From NCBI RefSeq assembly GCF_004348685.1, contig NZ_SMKO01000006.1, positions 1-64,000 of the forward strand: DNA of 64,000 bases. Direction: 5' to 3'. The DNA is from Nonomuraea deserti. Lineage in GTDB: Bacteria; Actinomycetota; Actinomycetes; Streptosporangiales; Streptosporangiaceae. A program made the position numbers and the translations under genes. Of this stretch, positions 61,618 through 64,000 are shown piece after piece; position 1 is the stretch's first letter; the number at the start of each line of letters is the position of its first letter. The notes below the pieces were generated by a model, which saw nothing but the letters and a program-made list of their open reading frames with translations, ran no database searches and was not told the origin of the DNA.

Positions 61618-62757
61618 CTAGTTCGAGGGGCAGAGGATCGCTTCGGCGGCCTTCTCCATGAGGGGATCCAGGTCGGGATCGAGGTTGGAGGCGGCCAGGG
61701 TGGCCGACAGGGCGAACTGCACGCGGCCGTCGGGGGTGTTGTAGGTGGTGGACTTGTTTCCGGGGCCGCCGCCCGTGACGCCGAAGTAGCCGCCCTTGCC
61801 GTCGCAGATCCGGCCGTTGGCGGCCGGCTTCGACGCGGTCTTGGCCGGTTGCTCCTTGGGCAGCAGGCGGCCCAGCAGCACCTGGGTGAGTTCCTCGGGC
61901 AGCAGCTGGTTCTTGACCAGGGCGCGGTGGAAGGCGCTGACGTCGTCGGAGGTGGAGATGACCCCGGCGGCGGCGTAGCCGTGGCTCATGTTCTGGCGGT
62001 CGACGTCGCGCAGCTTGCCGTCCTTGTCGGGGTAGTAGCCGTGGCCGTGCGGGCCCTTGATGCCGCCGGGCGGTTTGACAGGCAGGTAGGTCTTGTCCAT
62101 GTCGAGCTTGTCGAACAGGCGTCGTTCGAACTCCGCCGCCACGGTGTGCTTGGTGTACCTCTCGATGATCAGGCCGAGCAGGAAGTAGTTGGTGTTGGAG
62201 TAGCTGAACTGGGCGCCCGGCTCTCCTGTCCGTTCCAGGTCGCTGGTCTGTTTCACCATCTCCAGCGGTGTGCGGTAGGTGGTGTCGCCGAAGATGTCCG
62301 CGGCCGGCAGGTTGGGGATGCCGGAGGTGTGCTGGAGCATCTGCTGCAGGGTGATCTGGTCGGCCAGCTTGACCAGGTCCTGTTCGACGACCACGGGCAG
62401 CAGCTCGCTCAGCTTGGTGTCCAGGGCGAACTTCTTCTCCTTGACCAGCTGGAGGATCACGGTGCCGGTCATCAGCTTGGTCTGGGAGCCGATCCGGTAG
62501 CGGGCGGTGGGAGGGATCTTGCCGCCCTTGTCGTCCAGCAGGCGGGTGCCGCCGGTGCCCTGGTCGACCCGCTTGCCGTCGACGTAGACTGCGCCGATCG
62601 CACCAACGACCTTGGAGCTGGCGGCCAGTTCGGTGAGCGCCTCCTGCACGTCACCGAACCGGGGGCGATCCGAGCCGGCGGCGGCGGGTGCGGTGACGCC
62701 GAGCGTCAGCATCGCGCATGCCAGACCGGCCAGGCCGACTGCTTTCGTACGATTCAC
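61618..62757 (-). CDS. secreted serine hydrolase, class C beta-lactamase/DD-peptidase type
   Basis: 379 residues. The signal peptide is VNRTKAVGLAGLACAMLT ending APAAAG. Active-site motifs are SQTK (SxxK, in YRIGSQTKLM), YSNTN (YxN) and GGGPGNKS in place of KTG/HxG. LQQMLQHTSGIPN is typical of D-alanyl-D-alanine carboxypeptidase-like enzymes. GTG 62757 has AGGAGG eleven bases upstream; the frame remains open for 780 bases further but without coding sense. Probable role in cell-wall or ester hydrolysis outside the cell. Confidence 0.87.
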   Translation of the reverse strand: MNRTKAVGLAGLACAMLTLGVTAPAAAGSDRPRFGDVQEALTELAASSKVVGAIGAVYVDGKRVDQGTGGTRLLDDKGGKIPPTARYRIGSQTKLMTGTVILQLVKEKKFALDTKLSELLPVVVEQDLVKLADQITLQQMLQHTSGIPNLPAADIFGDTTYRTPLEMVKQTSDLERTGEPGAQFSYSNTNYFLLGLIIERYTKHTVAAEFERRLFDKLDMDKTYLPVKPPGGIKGPHGHGYYPDKDGKLRDVDRQNMSHGYAAAGVISTSDDVSAFHRALVKNQLLPEELTQVLLGRLLPKEQPAKTASKPAANGRICDGKGGYFGVTGGGPGNKSTTYNTPDGRVQFALSATLAASNLDPDLDPLMEKAAEAILCPSN

Positions 62758-63098
62758 GATGGAAATGTCCTCCTGTCCAGACGCGCAAGCATGGATGGCT
62801 TGATCGCCTTCAGCGCGTGGTCCATGTGTAGTCCTGACAGGGTTTCCTCCGCGTTTCCGACCGGAGCGGTCAGCGATCCGGCGGCTTCGACGTCCGGGAT
62901 CATGGCTGGGCGGGCGAAGGCGGGCGCGACCTCGCGGAGGAGCGGCGCGCCGGCTCCGTACGAGGGAATCGTGAAGACGTTGGTACATCGGCAGGTCGCC
63001 CGTCGGGGACTCCGCGTCCAGCGGCGCCAGGAGGGACGGCCCGGGTGCGGGCGCTGTGTGGACCGCCGAACGGCAGGCCGCAGCGCCCGGCGGCGCCA
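62758..63098. other. intergenic stretch between serine hydrolase and P450
   Basis: About 340 bases. An open frame continues from the hydrolase on the minus strand but its composition looks non-coding. No repeat or hairpin stands out. Confidence 0.35.
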
Positions 63099-64000
63099 CT
63101 ACCAGGTGACCGGGAGGGCGGCCACGCCGTAGATGGTGGCCCGCGGCCGCAGCGTGACCTCCCCGGCGGGTACGGCCAGCCGCAGTCCGGGGAAGCGGCG
63201 GAGCAGCGCCGGATAGGCCAGCCGCATCTCCAGCCGGGCCAGCTGCTGGCCCAGGCACTGGTGGATGCCGTGGCTGAAGCCCAGCTGCGCTCCTGCCTGG
63301 CGGGTGACGTCGAAGCGGTCGGGGTCGGGGAATCGGGTCTCGTCCCGGTTGACGGCCGGGATGGAGATCGTCACGGTCTCCCCTGCCTTGATCGTCCGCC
63401 CGGCGAGCGGCACGTCGGCCCTGGCGACCCGGATCGGGCCGATGTGGGTGATGCTGAGGTACCGCATCAGCTCCTCGACCGCGGTCTGCGCGACGCCGGG
63501 ATCGGTGCGTACCAGCTCCGCCTGTTCCGGGCGGCACAGCAGCAGGAACGCGCCCAGGCTCAGCATGTTCGCGGTCGTCTCATGCCCGGCGGTCAGCAGT
63601 AGCGCGGCCACGCCGGTGAGCTCGTCGTGGGCGAGTTCGCCCCCGGCGGCCAGCTCGCTGATCAGGTCTTCGCCGGGTTCCGCCCGCTTGCGCGCGACCA
63701 GCTCGGACAGGTAGGCCATCAACTCGGCGTGCGCGACGCCCCGCTGCTCGGCGGAGTTGTCGAGGTTCACCGCCCGCGCGGTGGTGTCCTGGAAATGCGC
63801 GCGATCGCCGTACGGCACGCCGAGCAGCTCGCAGATCACCAGCGACGGGACCGGCAGCGCGAACGCCTGGACCAGGTCGGCGGGAGCTCCCCCGCGGGCC
63901 ATCTCCTCGAGCTGACCGTCGATGATCTCCTGGATCCTGGGCTCCAACCGCCGCATCTTGCGCATGCTGAAGTGCCCGGTCAGCAGCCTGCGGAAGCGGG
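63099..64000 (-). CDS. cytochrome P450, C-terminal part (partial at window end)
   Basis: About 300 residues are visible; the N-terminus lies beyond the window. The start of the visible part, RRLLTGHFSMRKMRRLEP, is the usual B/C-helix region. I-helix AGHETTA, K-helix EELMRY and the heme loop FSHGIHQCLGQQLAR are complete, with Cys as heme ligand. This is the soluble CYP105/107-like bacterial class. No ferredoxin gene is present within the 340 bases downstream. Confidence 0.93.
   Translation of the reverse strand, partial: RFRRLLTGHFSMRKMRRLEPRIQEIIDGQLEEMARGGAPADLVQAFALPVPSLVICELLGVPYGDRAHFQDTTARAVNLDNSAEQRGVAHAELMAYLSELVARKRAEPGEDLISELAAGGELAHDELTGVAALLLTAGHETTANMLSLGAFLLLCRPEQAELVRTDPGVAQTAVEELMRYLSITHIGPIRVARADVPLAGRTIKAGETVTISIPAVNRDETRFPDPDRFDVTRQAGAQLGFSHGIHQCLGQQLARLEMRLAYPALLRRFPGLRLAVPAGEVTLRPRATIYGVAALPVTW

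Noticed and set aside
61618-63537. 639-codon version of the serine hydrolase
   Set aside because: The upstream half runs antisense to the P450 gene and has no signal peptide in the right place; GTG 62757 gives a proper secretory start.
63099-64000. Edge of a natural-product gene cluster
   Set aside because: A P450 and a serine hydrolase alone are not enough; no PKS, NRPS or terpene genes are visible in the window.

Overview
The DNA is GC-rich, with GTG and TTG starts, ATGA/GTGA stop-start overlaps, Tat and lipoprotein signals, and many LacI, TetR, ROK, MerR-TipA, SARP and LuxR-ATPase regulators. It looks like a chromosomal segment of a filamentous actinomycete, possibly Streptosporangiales or a relative; the genus is inferred, not shown. 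No rRNA, tRNA, CRISPR array, phage or complete insertion sequence was seen.

0-1.7 kb is scarred. It holds the tail of an unidentified gene, an alpha/beta-hydrolase pseudogene, and the left end of an IS3-type element fused in frame to the ligand-binding half of a TetR regulator.

1.9-16.7 kb is one system. A LacI repressor is divergent from a 12-gene, largely translationally coupled operon. The operon encodes a branched-chain-amino-acid-type ABC transporter (LivKHMGF), an AspA/AstE-type zinc deacylase, a DUF1989 protein, an amidase, a BisC/DMSO-reductase-type molybdoenzyme, a four-domain rhodanese, a MalY/PatB C-S lyase and a cysteine-dioxygenase-type cupin, and ends in a strong hairpin. The gene set reads as uptake and breakdown of an organosulfur amino-acid derivative; N-acyl cysteine S-conjugates (mercapturates) or their sulfoxides are my preferred hypothesis. 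This is the best candidate in the window for an undescribed pathway.

17-31 kb is mixed accessory DNA: a large LuxR/NB-ARC regulator, secreted proteins, a GNAT enzyme, a TetR/carboxylesterase pair, two paralogous six-helix membrane proteins flanking a TetR gene and sharing a palindrome, an NmrA-like and an F420-type oxidoreductase, a MerR-TipA regulator with a 19-bp-spacer promoter, and a decayed stretch with a frameshifted secreted-protein gene and a truncated SARP regulator.

31.5-51.1 kb appears to be a single regulon. Six copies of a palindrome with consensus GCAAATCGATTTGC precede a GH10 enzyme, a divergent amidohydrolase/Rieske pair, a CUT1 sugar transporter operon, the AraC/LacI regulator pair, a Gfo/Idh/MocA oxidoreductase and a ThuA-nucleoside hydrolase pair. 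Three Gfo/Idh/MocA enzymes, a xylose-isomerase-like TIM barrel, a PhyH dioxygenase, a medium-chain dehydrogenase and a 691-residue glycosidase-like protein suggest oxidation-assisted breakdown of a plant-derived glycoside.

51.4-61.5 kb is a second sugar regulon. A ROK repressor and two inverted-repeat operators control a CUT1 transporter plus ADP-ribosylglycohydrolase-fold operon and a divergent GH36 alpha-galactosidase, dehydrogenase and Gfo/Idh operon. The window ends with a secreted class C beta-lactamase-like serine hydrolase and the C-terminal part of a cytochrome P450.
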